DNA of 64,000 nucleotides, from positions 124,001-188,000 of the forward strand of contig JBMNGX010000001.1 in the NCBI GenBank assembly GCA_050950065.1. The letters run 5' to 3'. The notes under the pieces were generated by a model. That model was not told the DNA's origin. It searched no databases and saw only the letters and a list, made by a program, of their open reading frames with translations. This DNA is from JBAYOE01 sp050950065 (GTDB lineage Bacteria > Spirochaetota > Spirochaetia > Sphaerochaetales > Sphaerochaetaceae). Positions within the stretch are counted from its first letter, which is position 1. Every line of letters starts with the position of its first letter. The position numbers were made by a program, and so were the translations under genes. Positions 47,937 to 56,986 of this stretch are shown piece by piece.

Positions 47937-49127
47937 ATGGCTAAAGAAAAATTTAATAGAACCAAGCCACACGTAAACGTAGGCACCATCGGTCACGTAG
48001 ACCATGGCAAGACCACCCTCACCGCAGCAATTACAATGTATTGCGGTCGTCTAAGTGGGGATAAGGTTTTGAAGTATGATGAGATTGATAACGCCCCTGA
48101 AGAGAAGGCAAGAGGAATTACTATTAATACTCGTCACGTTGAGTACCAAAGTGAGAACAGGCACTACGCACACGTAGACTGTCCCGGACACGCCGACTAT
48201 ATCAAAAACATGATTACCGGTGCTGCTCAAATGGACGGAGCAATCTTAGTTGTTGCTGCTACTGATGGAGCTATGGCTCAAACAAAAGAGCACATCTTGT
48301 TAGCTCGCCAGGTTGGGGTACCCTCAATTATCGTCTTTATTAACAAGACTGACCAAGTTGACGACCCTGATTTGATTGAGTTGGTTGAAGAGGAGATGAA
48401 AGATCTTCTTAACGCTCAAGGTTTTGATGGAGATAACACTCCAATTATCAAAGGCTCAGCTTATGAGGCTATGGAGCACATTGATGATCCAGAGAAAACA
48501 AAACCAATCCAAGAGCTCATTGATGCAATGGATGCTTACATCCCACTTCCCGAGCGTGATGTAGACAAACCATTCTTAATGCCAATTGAGGACGTATTCT
48601 CAATTTCAGGACGTGGTACAGTTGTTACAGGTAGAATTGAGCGTGGTATCTTAAAAGTTAACGATCCTGTCTCTATTGTTGGTATTAGAGAGACCAAAGA
48701 TACAGTATGTACCGGAGTTGAGATGTTCAACAAACTTCTTGATGAGGGACAAGCTGGAGATAACGTTGGTGCTCTTTTAAGAGGTGTTGATAAGAACGAT
48801 GTTTTCCGTGGGCAAGTTTTGGCAAAACCAAAAACAATTACTCCCCACTCAAAATTCAAAGGTACTGTATATGTACTCAGCAAAGAAGAGGGTGGACGTC
48901 ACTCCCCATTCTTCAGCGGATACAGACCTCAGTTCTATTTCAGAACAACCGACATTACCGGTACAGTAAACCTTCCTGAAGGTAAGCAAATGGTACTTCC
49001 TGGTGATAACACCGAGATCGAAGTTGAGTTAATCAACCCAATTGCTATGGATAAAGGATTAAGATTCGCCATCCGTGAAGGCGGTAAAACCGTTGCTTCA
49101 GGACAAGTTATCGAGATCGTCGAATAA
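47937..49127 (+). CDS. tuf: Elongation factor Tu
   Basis: This 396-residue GTPase delivers aminoacyl-tRNA to the ribosome. Nucleotide motifs are G-H-V-D-H-G-K-T (G1), R-G-I-T-I (G2), D-C-P-G-H (G3), N-K-T-D (G4; more often N-K-C/M-D) and G-S-A (G5). Domains 2 and 3 are complete. It is the only tuf in the window and has its own promoter. Confidence 0.98.
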   Translation: MAKEKFNRTKPHVNVGTIGHVDHGKTTLTAAITMYCGRLSGDKVLKYDEIDNAPEEKARGITINTRHVEYQSENRHYAHVDCPGHADYIKNMITGAAQMDGAILVVAATDGAMAQTKEHILLARQVGVPSIIVFINKTDQVDDPDLIELVEEEMKDLLNAQGFDGDNTPIIKGSAYEAMEHIDDPEKTKPIQELIDAMDAYIPLPERDVDKPFLMPIEDVFSISGRGTVVTGRIERGILKVNDPVSIVGIRETKDTVCTGVEMFNKLLDEGQAGDNVGALLRGVDKNDVFRGQVLAKPKTITPHSKFKGTVYVLSKEEGGRHSPFFSGYRPQFYFRTTDITGTVNLPEGKQMVLPGDNTEIEVELINPIAMDKGLRFAIREGGKTVASGQVIEIVE

Positions 49128-49138
49128 ATAACGCTTCT

Positions 49139-49180
49139 GTTTTGCCCGCATGAAATAGTGCGGGCAAAACTTAGATTTTT
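49139..49180 (+). terminator. Hairpin between tuf and rpsJ
   Basis: GTTTTGCCCGC (49139-49149) pairs perfectly with GCGGGCAAAAC (49160-49170), an 11-bp stem, followed by TTAGATTTTT. The interrupted T tract suggests a partial terminator or a transcript-stabilising hairpin that lets some polymerase continue into the S10 operon. Confidence 0.65.
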
Positions 49181-49189
49181 GGAGGAATG

Positions 49190-49498
49190 ATGGCTAAGGA
49201 TAGAATTAGGGTACGGCTTAGGGGTTTTGACATAGAGTTAGTTGAGCAAAGCGCTAAAGCTATTGTACAAACAGTAGTAACTTCTGGTGCCAAAGTCTCT
49301 GGCCCTGTACCCCTTCCTACTCGTATCAACAAATACACTGTTCTCAGATCGCCCCACGTCAATAAGAAATCACGCGAACAGTTTGAGATGCGGACCCACA
49401 AGAGGTTAATTGACATACTAGACCCTACATCAAAGGTTATGGATGCCCTCATGAAGCTTGAGCTTCCCGCTGGTGTCGATGTAGAGATTAGGCAGTAA
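49190..49498 (+). CDS. rpsJ: 30S ribosomal protein S10 (uS10/NusE)
   Basis: This 102-residue protein has R-I-R-V-R-L-R-G-F-D, P-L-P-T-R and R-T-H-K-R-L-I-D-I. It also acts as NusE in antitermination. Two ATG codons (49187, 49190) follow GGAGGA; the second gives the usual length and better spacing. First gene of the S10 operon. Confidence 0.97.
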   Translation: MAKDRIRVRLRGFDIELVEQSAKAIVQTVVTSGAKVSGPVPLPTRINKYTVLRSPHVNKKSREQFEMRTHKRLIDILDPTSKVMDALMKLELPAGVDVEIRQ

Positions 49499-49513
49499 TA
49501 GTTGAGGTAAGAG

Positions 49514-50134
49514 ATGTTAGGGCTTATCGGAAAGAAAATAGGAATGACACAGGTGTTTGATGCTGATGGGCAATTAATCCCTGTGACAGTAATAAAAATA
49601 GAGGACAACGTTGTTGTTGGTCACCGTACTGAAGAAAAGAACGGCTACAACTCGTGTGTCATTGGATCATTCGACAAAAAGAAGAGCCAAACAACAAAGC
49701 CATTTGCTGGACAATTCGAAGAGGGAATCACACCCAAGAAAAAGGTAGTGGAACTAAGAGACTTTGAAAAAGAGACAGCAGTTGGTGATGTTCTTGGTGT
49801 AGATATCTTTAAAGATGTCTTGTTTGTTGATGTAACTGGAGTTTCTAAAGGTAAGGGATTCCAAGGTGTGATGAAACGTTACGGCTTTGCCGGTGGACGT
49901 GCCTCTCATGGATCAAAGTTCCACAGAGATATTGGTGGAACAGCGATGAGTGCATCCCCAGCTCGCACTTTTAAAGGGCGCAAAATGGCTGGTAGAATGG
50001 GTAGCGATCAGGTAACTGTTCAAAACCTCAGGGTTGTAAAAGTTGATGAAGAGATGCAGGTCCTTTTGGTGAAAGGAGCTATTCCTGGACCCGCCCAGAG
50101 CGTAGTCATCGTTAAGAAAGCGAAGAAGAAGTAG
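49514..50134 (+). CDS. rplC: 50S ribosomal protein L3 (uL3)
   Basis: This 206-residue early-assembly protein starts G-L-I-G-K-K-I-G-M-T-Q-V-F and carries the conserved G-R-M-G-S-D-Q-V-T loop region near the peptidyl-transferase centre. GAGGTAAGAG precedes the ATG. Confidence 0.98.
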   Translation: MLGLIGKKIGMTQVFDADGQLIPVTVIKIEDNVVVGHRTEEKNGYNSCVIGSFDKKKSQTTKPFAGQFEEGITPKKKVVELRDFEKETAVGDVLGVDIFKDVLFVDVTGVSKGKGFQGVMKRYGFAGGRASHGSKFHRDIGGTAMSASPARTFKGRKMAGRMGSDQVTVQNLRVVKVDEEMQVLLVKGAIPGPAQSVVIVKKAKKK

Positions 50135-50143
50135 AGGCGAGAA

Positions 50144-50788
50144 ATGGAAACAAAGGTCTTTTCAATAAAAGGAGAAGAGTTACGCACCATCACCTTAAAC
50201 GATGAAGTTTTTAATCGTGAGATTAGTGACGGGTCGATTTACCACGCCATTAACAATGAGCTTGCAAATCGTCGCGTTGGTACTGCTAGTACAAAAACTC
50301 GTGGTGAAGTGAATTATAGTAACGCCAAGCCCTGGAGACAAAAAGGGACTGGTAGAGCTCGCGCTGGTGACAAAAAATCTCCAATTTGGGTTGGAGGAGG
50401 GACAATCTTTGGCCCTAAACCTCGCGACTATAGTTACACTCTTCCTAAAAAAGTTAAAAAATTGGCAATGAAATCTTTATTAAGCATGTCTGTTCGTGAT
50501 GAAAAGCTTGCAGTTGTTGAAGATTTCACAATTGAAAGTGGAAAAACAAAAGAGTTAGCTGCTATTTTGGCAAACTTTGTTGATGATAACAGAAGAACAA
50601 TCCTCATCTTAAAAGATGATGATGCTATGTTGCGCCGTGCAGGGAGAAATATTCCTAATCTTAGGATGCTCTCTTACAACAGACTTTCAGCTAAAGAGCT
50701 TCTCTATGGGAAAAAGATTCTCATGTTAGAAAGCGCAGCTAAAAACCTTAATGAGTTTTATAGCGATAAGGAAGAGGTCACAAAGTGA
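50144..50788 (+). CDS. rplD: 50S ribosomal protein L4 (uL4)
   Basis: This 214-residue protein lines the exit tunnel. Its extended loop is visible as P-W-R-Q-K-G-T-G-R-A-R-A-G and G-G-G-T-I-F-G-P-K-P-R-D-Y. Its stop overlaps the GTG start of rplW by four bases. Confidence 0.97.
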   Translation: METKVFSIKGEELRTITLNDEVFNREISDGSIYHAINNELANRRVGTASTKTRGEVNYSNAKPWRQKGTGRARAGDKKSPIWVGGGTIFGPKPRDYSYTLPKKVKKLAMKSLLSMSVRDEKLAVVEDFTIESGKTKELAAILANFVDDNRRTILILKDDDAMLRRAGRNIPNLRMLSYNRLSAKELLYGKKILMLESAAKNLNEFYSDKEEVTK

Positions 50789-51087
50789 GAGCAGATCAAG
50801 TAATAATTCAACCTGTGCTTACTGAAAAAACAAACGCAGAGCGCGAGGGTGAGATTAAGAAGTACACCTTTAAAATTGACCCTAGAGCAAATAAGTTTGA
50901 AGTTTCACAAGCTATTAAAGAGCTATTCAATGTCAATGTTGTTAAAGTCAACATTGTTAGTGTGAAGGGCAAACCGAAGTATACTCGCACAAAAAGCGGC
51001 CACATTGCTGGAACAACTGGCGATTGGAAGAAGGCGATTGTCACCTTAGCTAAAGGCGAGGCAATTGCTGCTGTTGAAGGGGTATAG
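50785..51087 (+). CDS. rplW: 50S ribosomal protein L23 (uL23)
   Basis: This 100-residue tunnel-exit protein, docking site for trigger factor and SRP, has P-V-L-T-E-K-T, the F-x-V-x-x-A-I-K-E-L-F pattern, and V-N-I-V-S-V-K-G-K-P. It starts with GTG inside the rplD stop, indicating translational coupling. Confidence 0.96.
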   Translation: MRADQVIIQPVLTEKTNAEREGEIKKYTFKIDPRANKFEVSQAIKELFNVNVVKVNIVSVKGKPKYTRTKSGHIAGTTGDWKKAIVTLAKGEAIAAVEGV

Positions 51088-51097
51088 GAGATAGATT

Positions 51098-51922
51098 ATG
51101 GCACTTAAAAAGTATAAACCAAATACTCCCTCACAACGTCAAAAGACGACCCTAGTATTTGATGAGATTACAACTAATAAGAGTGAAAAGTCTCTTACAA
51201 AGAAACTCTCAAAGAAAGGTGGAAGGGATTCTTTCGGTCGTATTAGTGTGCGACGTCGTGGTGGTGGACATAAAAGAGCCTACCGCATCATAGACTTTAA
51301 GAGAAACAAATTTGGTATTCCAGGAACTGTAAAAACAATTGAGTATGATCCAAATAGATCAGCAAATATCGCCTTGGTGTTTTATGCCGATGGTGAGAAA
51401 AGATATATCTTAGCTCCAAAGGGAATTAAAGTTGGAACACAGATAATGAGTGGTCCTAACGCGCCTTTAGATGTGGGCAATGCCTTACCTCTAAAGAACA
51501 TTCCCTTAGGGCTAACTGTTCACAACGTTGAGTTGCAACTTGGCAAAGGTGGTCAGTTAGTTCGTAGTGCTGGAGGATCAGCTACTATTGTTGCTAAAGA
51601 GGGAGATTTTGTATCAGTAAGACTCCCATCAGGTGAAGTGAGAATGATCTTTGGAGAGTGTCTTGCCACCTTAGGTTCTTTAGGAAACGAAGATCATATG
51701 AACGTTACAATCGGTAAAGCTGGCCGAAGTCGTTGGTTAGGACGTCGCCCCAAAGTTAGAGGTGTTGCTATGAACCCAATCGATCACCCACACGGTGGAG
51801 GAGAGGGTAAAACAACCAGTGGGCGTCACCCTGTATCCCCATGGGGAGTTCCAACGAAGGGGTATAAGACTCGGAAGAAGAATAAACCTTCGAGCAATTT
51901 CATCGTTAAGAAGCGGAAGTAG
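51098..51922 (+). CDS. rplB: 50S ribosomal protein L2 (uL2)
   Basis: This 274-residue protein near the peptidyl-transferase centre has R-R-G-G-G-H-K-R-A-Y-R and the invariant N-P-I-D-H-P-H-G-G-G-E-G-K block. GGAGATAG precedes the ATG. Confidence 0.98.
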   Translation: MALKKYKPNTPSQRQKTTLVFDEITTNKSEKSLTKKLSKKGGRDSFGRISVRRRGGGHKRAYRIIDFKRNKFGIPGTVKTIEYDPNRSANIALVFYADGEKRYILAPKGIKVGTQIMSGPNAPLDVGNALPLKNIPLGLTVHNVELQLGKGGQLVRSAGGSATIVAKEGDFVSVRLPSGEVRMIFGECLATLGSLGNEDHMNVTIGKAGRSRWLGRRPKVRGVAMNPIDHPHGGGEGKTTSGRHPVSPWGVPTKGYKTRKKNKPSSNFIVKKRK

Positions 51923-51933
51923 GAGTATAAAAA

Positions 51934-52212
51934 GTGGCTAGGTCAATTAAAAAAGGTCCTTTTATTGATAAAAAACTGTACAAAAGGATAACAGAAGCTA
52001 ACAAATCGGGTTCAAAACCGATGATTAAAACATACTCGCGCACCTCTACGATTATTCCTGAGATGGTTGGTTACACAATCTCTGTTTATAACGGAAAAAC
52101 ATGGATTCCAGTTTTCGTAACAGAGAACTTAGTTGGCCATAAATTGGGCGAATTTGCCCCAACCAGGATGTTCAGAGGACATACCGCTAGCGATAGAAAG
52201 GCGAGAAAGTAG
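51934..52212 (+). CDS. rpsS: 30S ribosomal protein S19 (uS19)
   Basis: This 92-residue head protein begins A-R-S-I-K-K-G-P-F-I-D and contains V-G-H-K-L-G-E-F-A-P-T-R. It uses a GTG start with GTAGGAG upstream. Confidence 0.97.
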   Translation: MARSIKKGPFIDKKLYKRITEANKSGSKPMIKTYSRTSTIIPEMVGYTISVYNGKTWIPVFVTENLVGHKLGEFAPTRMFRGHTASDRKARK

Positions 52213-52222
52213 GGTATAGATT

Positions 52223-52579
52223 ATGGAAATAAAGAAAGGTTTCAAAGCTAGCGCAAAGTACTTACCCTCATCACCAAGAAAAGTGAGACCAGTAGCAGAT
52301 CTGGTTAGAAGGAAGTCTTATCCTGAGGCAATTGCAATTTTAGATGCAATGCCCCAAAAAGGTGCAGCGCTTATAAAGAAAGTTGTCCAATCGGCAGCTG
52401 CTAATGCTATGAGTCACAACACTAAACTTGATGAAGAGCAGTTGGTAATTTCACAACTTTATGTTGATGATGGGCCCCGTTTAAAAAGAGTTTGGGCCCG
52501 TTCTCATGGACGACGCGATATTCTTTTGAAAAGACAGTGTCACATCACTGTTGTTCTTGATGAAAAGGTGGGCAAATAG
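52223..52579 (+). CDS. rplV: 50S ribosomal protein L22 (uL22)
   Basis: This 118-residue tunnel protein has S-P-R-K-V-R-P-V-A-D-L-V-R and the W-A-R-S-H-G-R-R-D hairpin that reaches into the exit tunnel. It ends immediately before the rpsC ATG. Confidence 0.96.
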   Translation: MEIKKGFKASAKYLPSSPRKVRPVADLVRRKSYPEAIAILDAMPQKGAALIKKVVQSAAANAMSHNTKLDEEQLVISQLYVDDGPRLKRVWARSHGRRDILLKRQCHITVVLDEKVGK

Positions 52580-53293
52580 ATGGGTCAAAAAGTTAATCCT
52601 ATTGGGCTTCGTTTAGGAGTCAACAAAACTTGGAAATCTAAGTGGTATGTCGATCCCAAAGATTATGCTGCAACATTGCATGAAGATCTTAAACTTCGTG
52701 AGGTGTTGATGAGCTGTCCTGAAGTTCAGGGAGCTGAAATCAGCGATGTTGAAATTGTTCGTAAGCCACAAAGAGTCTCTTTGACTATTTCCACCAGTCG
52801 CCCAGGAATTATTATTGGATCGAAGGGAGCTAACGTTGAAAAACTTGGTGCCCGTTTACAAAAATTAACCGACAAGAAGATCCAAATTAAGATAAAAGAG
52901 ATTAAAAAACCTGAAGCTGATGCACAACTTATTGCTCTAAACATAGCACGTCAACTTGCAAATCGTGTCTCTCACCGCAGGGCTTTAAAGATGGCTATCT
53001 CAAAAGCAATGAATGCTGGCGCACAAGGAATTAAAATCAAAGTCTCTGGCCGCTTAGGTGGTAAAGAGATTGCTGGATCTGAGTGGTTAAAAGAGGGAAG
53101 GATTCCTTTACATACCCTTCGCAGTGATATCGATTATGGGTTTGCCCGTTCTGAAACCGCATTTGGTGTGATTGGGGTTAAGGTTTGGGTCTACAATGGA
53201 GAAATCCTTGACAAATCGAAAAAAGATGACGCTGGTCTTTTAGTGCGCAAAAGTGCACGTGAAAGAGCTGATGGCGTTGAGGCAAGGAGTTAA
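52580..53293 (+). CDS. rpsC: 30S ribosomal protein S3 (uS3)
   Basis: This 237-residue protein at the mRNA entry site begins G-Q-K-V-N-P-I-G-L-R-L-G. The KH segment R-P-G-I-I-I-G-S-K-G and the C-terminal G-R-L-G-G-K-E-I-A are present. Confidence 0.98.
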   Translation: MGQKVNPIGLRLGVNKTWKSKWYVDPKDYAATLHEDLKLREVLMSCPEVQGAEISDVEIVRKPQRVSLTISTSRPGIIIGSKGANVEKLGARLQKLTDKKIQIKIKEIKKPEADAQLIALNIARQLANRVSHRRALKMAISKAMNAGAQGIKIKVSGRLGGKEIAGSEWLKEGRIPLHTLRSDIDYGFARSETAFGVIGVKVWVYNGEILDKSKKDDAGLLVRKSARERADGVEARS

Positions 53294-53299
53294 TAGATC

Positions 53300-53716
53300 A
53301 TGCTCAGTCCAAAGAGAATAAAGTATAGAAAAAAGCAACGGGGAAAAGTTGATGGAGTTGCCCAAAGGGGAAACTTCTTAGCTTTTGGTGAGTATGGATT
53401 GGTTGCAGTTGAGCCAAAGTGGATTACAAACCGCCAAATTGAGGCTGCCCGTATTGCTATGACCCGTCACATTAAGAGGGGAGGGAACGTTTGGATTAGA
53501 ATTTTCCCCGATATGCCTTATACCAGGAAACCTGCTGAAACTAGGATGGGTAAAGGTAAAGGATCTCCCGATGGTTGGGTTGCTGTTGTTAAAACTGGAG
53601 CCGTTATGTTTGAGATGGGTGGAGTAGATGAAGATCTAGCTCGCGAAGCTTTAAGGCTCGCAGCCTCCAAACTTCCAATCAAAACGAAGTTCATTATGAG
53701 AAGAGAAACGGAGTAG
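53300..53716 (+). CDS. rplP: 50S ribosomal protein L16 (uL16)
   Basis: This 138-residue protein near the A site begins L-S-P-K-R-I-K-Y-R-K and has the R-K-P-A-E-T-R-M-G-K-G-K-G block. It starts with ATG 53300, six bases after the rpsC stop; the ribosome binding site lies in the end of rpsC. Confidence 0.97.
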   Translation: MLSPKRIKYRKKQRGKVDGVAQRGNFLAFGEYGLVAVEPKWITNRQIEAARIAMTRHIKRGGNVWIRIFPDMPYTRKPAETRMGKGKGSPDGWVAVVKTGAVMFEMGGVDEDLAREALRLAASKLPIKTKFIMRRETE

Positions 53717-53719
53717 GTT

Positions 53720-53926
53720 ATGAAAGATTCATTTGCCGATTTGACCTATGCAGAGTTGGTTGCCAAAAGGGAAGAGCTACGCAAAGAGGCTTTAAACCTA
53801 AGGATGACTAAGGTGCTTGGGCATGTAGAAAACCCTTTAGCAGTGCGAACTACCAAAAGGAAGATTGCAAGGCTTAACACCCTCATCCACGAGTATGCAC
53901 TTGGCATACGGACCAAATCAAATTAG
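53720..53926 (+). CDS. rpmC: 50S ribosomal protein L29 (uL29)
   Basis: This 68-residue two-helix protein at the tunnel exit has the usual pattern L-x-x-E-L-x-x-x-R-E-E-L and a C-terminal R-T-T-K-R-K-I-A-R-L-N-T segment. Three bases separate it from rplP. Confidence 0.95.
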   Translation: MKDSFADLTYAELVAKREELRKEALNLRMTKVLGHVENPLAVRTTKRKIARLNTLIHEYALGIRTKSN

Positions 53927-53944
53927 AAGTGAGGTTAGCATCCC

Positions 53945-54196
53945 ATGGTAGCAAATAAAAAAAGATTTACCGGTTTGGTAACTAGCGACAAAATGGATAA
54001 AACCATTGTTGTTGCTATTAGTGAAAGAAGATTGCACCCTCTCTATAAAAAGTATGTAAACCACACCAAGAAGGTGAAGGCACACGATGAGAGAAATGAT
54101 GCCCACATTGGCGATACAGTCCGTGTGGTTGAGTGTCGCCCAATAAGTAAGGATAAGACCTGGCGTCTTGAACAAATTATTGAGCGTGCTAAGTAA
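53945..54196 (+). CDS. rpsQ: 30S ribosomal protein S17 (uS17)
   Basis: This 83-residue OB-fold protein has G-x-V-x-S-D-K-M-D-K-T-I-V-V and the G-D-T-V-R-V-V-E-C-R-P-I-S-K block. GAGG lies upstream. Confidence 0.96.
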   Translation: MVANKKRFTGLVTSDKMDKTIVVAISERRLHPLYKKYVNHTKKVKAHDERNDAHIGDTVRVVECRPISKDKTWRLEQIIERAK

Positions 54197-54210
54197 ATAG
54201 GAGCAACATT

Positions 54211-54579
54211 ATGGTACAAATGCAAACATATTTAAACGTGGCAGATAATAGTGGTGCTAAACGTGTTCAGTGTATCAAAGTGTTGGGTGGTACCCACCGC
54301 TATGTTGCTGGAGTTGGTGACATTATTGTTGTCGCAGTTAAAGATGCTCTGCCAAACGGAGCTATTAAAAAAGGTGACGTATTAAAGGCAGTAATTGTGA
54401 GGACAAAGAAAGAGTACCGCCGTCCAGATGGTACTTATATCAGGTTCGATGACAACGCATGTGTTGTTATTGATGCCAACAATAACCCGCGTGGAAAGAG
54501 AATCTTTGGGCCAGTGGCACGAGAACTTCGTGAAGATGGCTTTGTTAAGATTGTCTCGTTAGCGCCGGAAGTGTTGTAG
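54211..54579 (+). CDS. rplN: 50S ribosomal protein L14 (uL14)
   Basis: This 122-residue subunit-interface protein has M-Q-T-Y-L-N-V-A-D-N-S-G-A and the R-P-D-G-T-Y-I-R-F-D-D-N-A block. First gene of the spc segment. Confidence 0.98.
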   Translation: MVQMQTYLNVADNSGAKRVQCIKVLGGTHRYVAGVGDIIVVAVKDALPNGAIKKGDVLKAVIVRTKKEYRRPDGTYIRFDDNACVVIDANNNPRGKRIFGPVARELREDGFVKIVSLAPEVL

Positions 54580-54588
54580 GAGTTAAGG

Positions 54589-54894
54589 ATGAAGCTGAGG
54601 AAAAATGACAACGTTAAAGTCGTTGCTGGAAAAGATAAGGGTAAAACCGGTCGGATCCTCAAGATTGACCACGACAAAGAGAGAGTCGTTGTTCAAGGTG
54701 TAAACATGGTTAAAAAGACTATGAGAAAACGCTCTGAGCAAGACCAAGGTGGTATCAAAGAGATTGAGGCACCAATCCATGTCTCAAATGTTGCCTATCT
54801 TTTAAAGAGTGGCGAAACTACTAGGATTGGGATGAAGTTTGACGATAAAGGGGTAAAAACCCGTTACGCAAAGAAAACTGGGGAAGAGATCTGA
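54589..54894 (+). CDS. rplX: 50S ribosomal protein L24 (uL24)
   Basis: This 101-residue assembly initiator carries a KOW motif (V-V-A-G-K-D-K-G-K-T-G-R-I) followed by V-V-V-Q-G-V-N. Its last base is shared with the start codon of rplE (TGATGG junction). Confidence 0.96.
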   Translation: MKLRKNDNVKVVAGKDKGKTGRILKIDHDKERVVVQGVNMVKKTMRKRSEQDQGGIKEIEAPIHVSNVAYLLKSGETTRIGMKFDDKGVKTRYAKKTGEEI

Positions 54895-55445
54895 TGGAAA
54901 AATTTGTACCTAATCTTAAGAAGAAATATCGTGAAGAGGTTGCAGATGCCCTTTTTACCGAGTTTGGTTATAAATCAAAAATGCAGATTCCTACTGTTGA
55001 GAAAATCTCAGTTAGCGTTGGTGTTGGTGATGCAATCGTCAACAAGAAATTGCTAGAATCGGCAGTTAAAGAGTTAGAGCAAATAACAGGACAACATGTT
55101 GTTAAAACTAAAGCACGTAAGTCAATCGCTAACTTTAAAGTTAGAGAAGGGATGGAAATTGGTGCAATGGTAACCCTTAGAGGGGATAATATGTGGTTCT
55201 TCTTAGAGCGCTTAATTAGCGTAGCTTTACCTCGTGTTAAAGACTTCAGAGGGACAAACCCCAACGCATTTGATGGACATGGGAACTACGCCTTAGGTAT
55301 TACTGAGCAAATTATTTTCCCTGAGATCGATTACGACAAAATTGAGCGTGTTAGTGGTTTGAATATTGCTATCGTGACTTCGGCAAAGAGTGACGAAGAG
55401 GGGTTCGCCTTACTTAAGAAGTTGGGCATGCCTTTTGCGAAATAA
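54894..55445 (+). CDS. rplE: 50S ribosomal protein L5 (uL5)
   Basis: This 183-residue 5S-rRNA-binding protein has K-A-R-K-S-I-A-N-F-K, G-A-M-V-T-L-R and the G-N-Y-A-L-G-I-T-E-Q-I-I-F-P-E-I block. It overlaps the rplX stop, indicating coupling. Confidence 0.98.
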   Translation: MEKFVPNLKKKYREEVADALFTEFGYKSKMQIPTVEKISVSVGVGDAIVNKKLLESAVKELEQITGQHVVKTKARKSIANFKVREGMEIGAMVTLRGDNMWFFLERLISVALPRVKDFRGTNPNAFDGHGNYALGITEQIIFPEIDYDKIERVSGLNIAIVTSAKSDEEGFALLKKLGMPFAK

Positions 55446-55460
55446 GGTGAGGTAGATTAG

Positions 55461-55646
55461 ATGGCAAAAAAATCTATGGTGATAAAGGCGAACAGAACGC
55501 CGAAGTACAGTACCAGAAAAGTTAACCGCTGCAAAGTTTGTGGAAGGCCTCGCGGCTATATGCGGAAATTCGAAATGTGCAGGATTTGCTTCAGGAAGCT
55601 TGCTAGTGAAGGCAAAATTCCGGGCGTAACAAAATCCAGCTGGTAG
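55461..55646 (+). CDS. rpsZ: 30S ribosomal protein S14, zinc-binding type Z (uS14)
   Basis: This 61-residue short S14 has all four zinc cysteines: C24-x-x-C27 and C40-x-x-C43. The zinc form implies no need for the longer zinc-free paralogue in zinc-replete conditions. Confidence 0.97.
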   Translation: MAKKSMVIKANRTPKYSTRKVNRCKVCGRPRGYMRKFEMCRICFRKLASEGKIPGVTKSSW

Positions 55647-55655
55647 GAGTGTAGT

Positions 55656-56057
55656 ATGGCTATAAGTGATCCTGTTGCCGATATGCTGACAAAAATTAGA
55701 AATGCAAGCATGGCGAAGCATGAGAAAGTAGAGATTACCTCATCAAAAATGAAACTTCAAATTGTGAAGATTCTAAAAAATGAGGGGTATATTAAAAATT
55801 TTAAAAAAGTTGTGAATAAAGATGGACTCAGTACAATTCGTATTTTCCTAAAATATGATGATAAACAGAACCCTGTTTTACACGGTATTGATCGTATCTC
55901 AACTCCTGGTAGACGTGTCTACTCTGGCTACCGTGATATGCCAAGGGTATTCAACGGATATGGCGTCGTTGTAGTTTCAACTTCATCCGGTATCATCACT
56001 GGGAGAAAAGCAAGTGAAAAGAAGGTTGGCGGTGAGCTGATCTGTTCCATATGGTAA
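55656..56057 (+). CDS. rpsH: 30S ribosomal protein S8 (uS8)
   Basis: This 133-residue 16S-binding protein begins D-P-V-A-D-M-L-T-K-I-R-N-A and ends with the S-T-S-S-G-I-I-T-G block and G-G-E-L-I-C-S-I-W. Confidence 0.98.
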   Translation: MAISDPVADMLTKIRNASMAKHEKVEITSSKMKLQIVKILKNEGYIKNFKKVVNKDGLSTIRIFLKYDDKQNPVLHGIDRISTPGRRVYSGYRDMPRVFNGYGVVVVSTSSGIITGRKASEKKVGGELICSIW

Positions 56058-56069
56058 GGTGGTAAAACT

Positions 56070-56609
56070 ATGTCTCGAATAGGTAAGTTACCAATTGCAT
56101 TGCCCAAGGGTGTCACCATCAAAGCTGTTGATAGTGTGATCACCGTTGAGGGACCTAAAGGGAAACTGGTTCAAGATTATCGCCCTGAAGTAGAAATTAC
56201 TGTTTCTGGTGATGAGGTGGTGGTACAAAGAAAAGATGATTCTATTAAAGCGCGTAGCTATCATGGACTCTATCGCCAGTTAGTTAGCAATATGGTTATT
56301 GGAGTATCAGAAGGTTTTTCTAAAAAACTTTTAATCAATGGTGTTGGTTACAGAGCAGAGGTTAAAGGAGACATCCTTCATCTTAACCTTGGTTTAGCAA
56401 CTCCCGTTGAGTTTATGATTCCCTCCGATGTCCAAATTGTTTGTGAAAACCCAACAACAGTTGTAGTTTCAGGTAGTAACAAACAACGTGTTGGACAAAT
56501 TAGTGCAGAAATTCGCTCCCTGAGGAAGCCTGAACCTTACAAAGGGAAGGGGATTAAATACGATACAGAACATATCAGACGTAAAGTCGGTAAATCTGGA
56601 AGTAAATAG
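56070..56609 (+). CDS. rplF: 50S ribosomal protein L6 (uL6)
   Basis: This 179-residue protein has the S-R-I-G-K-L-P-I start, the internal V-G-Y-R-A-E-V segment and the C-terminal P-E-P-Y-K-G-K-G-I-K-Y signature. Length normal. Confidence 0.98.
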   Translation: MSRIGKLPIALPKGVTIKAVDSVITVEGPKGKLVQDYRPEVEITVSGDEVVVQRKDDSIKARSYHGLYRQLVSNMVIGVSEGFSKKLLINGVGYRAEVKGDILHLNLGLATPVEFMIPSDVQIVCENPTTVVVSGSNKQRVGQISAEIRSLRKPEPYKGKGIKYDTEHIRRKVGKSGSK

Positions 56610-56620
56610 GCAGGTCATAT

Positions 56621-56980
56621 ATGAGCAGAATTTTGGACAAGAAAAGAAAGCGTGCTAGACGCAAGAATCATATTAGAAAACACATTAGTGGAACTGCTGT
56701 GAGGCCTAGAATGAGTGTCTACAGAAGTAACAACAGGATGTATGTCCAAGTTATCGACGATGTTGCTGGGCACACACTTGTTTCGGCTAGCACTTTGGAA
56801 GCTGATCTACGGATGCTTAAAAACAACGTAGAAGATGGGGCAAAGCTTGGAGAGATCGTTGGGAAAAGACTTCTTGATAAAAAGATCGATACAGTTGTTT
56901 TCGACCGTAACGGATTTTTATTCCACGGTGTTGTGAAGAGCATTGCCGATGGTGCAAGAAAAGCCGGGATCAAATTCTAG
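56621..56980 (+). CDS. rplR: 50S ribosomal protein L18 (uL18)
   Basis: This 119-residue 5S-rRNA-binding protein has R-I-R-K-H-like basic residues at the N-terminus (KNHIRKHISGT), R-P-R-M-S-V-Y-R-S and F-D-R-N-G-F-L-F-H-G-V-V-K near its end. Confidence 0.97.
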   Translation: MSRILDKKRKRARRKNHIRKHISGTAVRPRMSVYRSNNRMYVQVIDDVAGHTLVSASTLEADLRMLKNNVEDGAKLGEIVGKRLLDKKIDTVVFDRNGFLFHGVVKSIADGARKAGIKF

Positions 56981-56986
56981 GGGGAT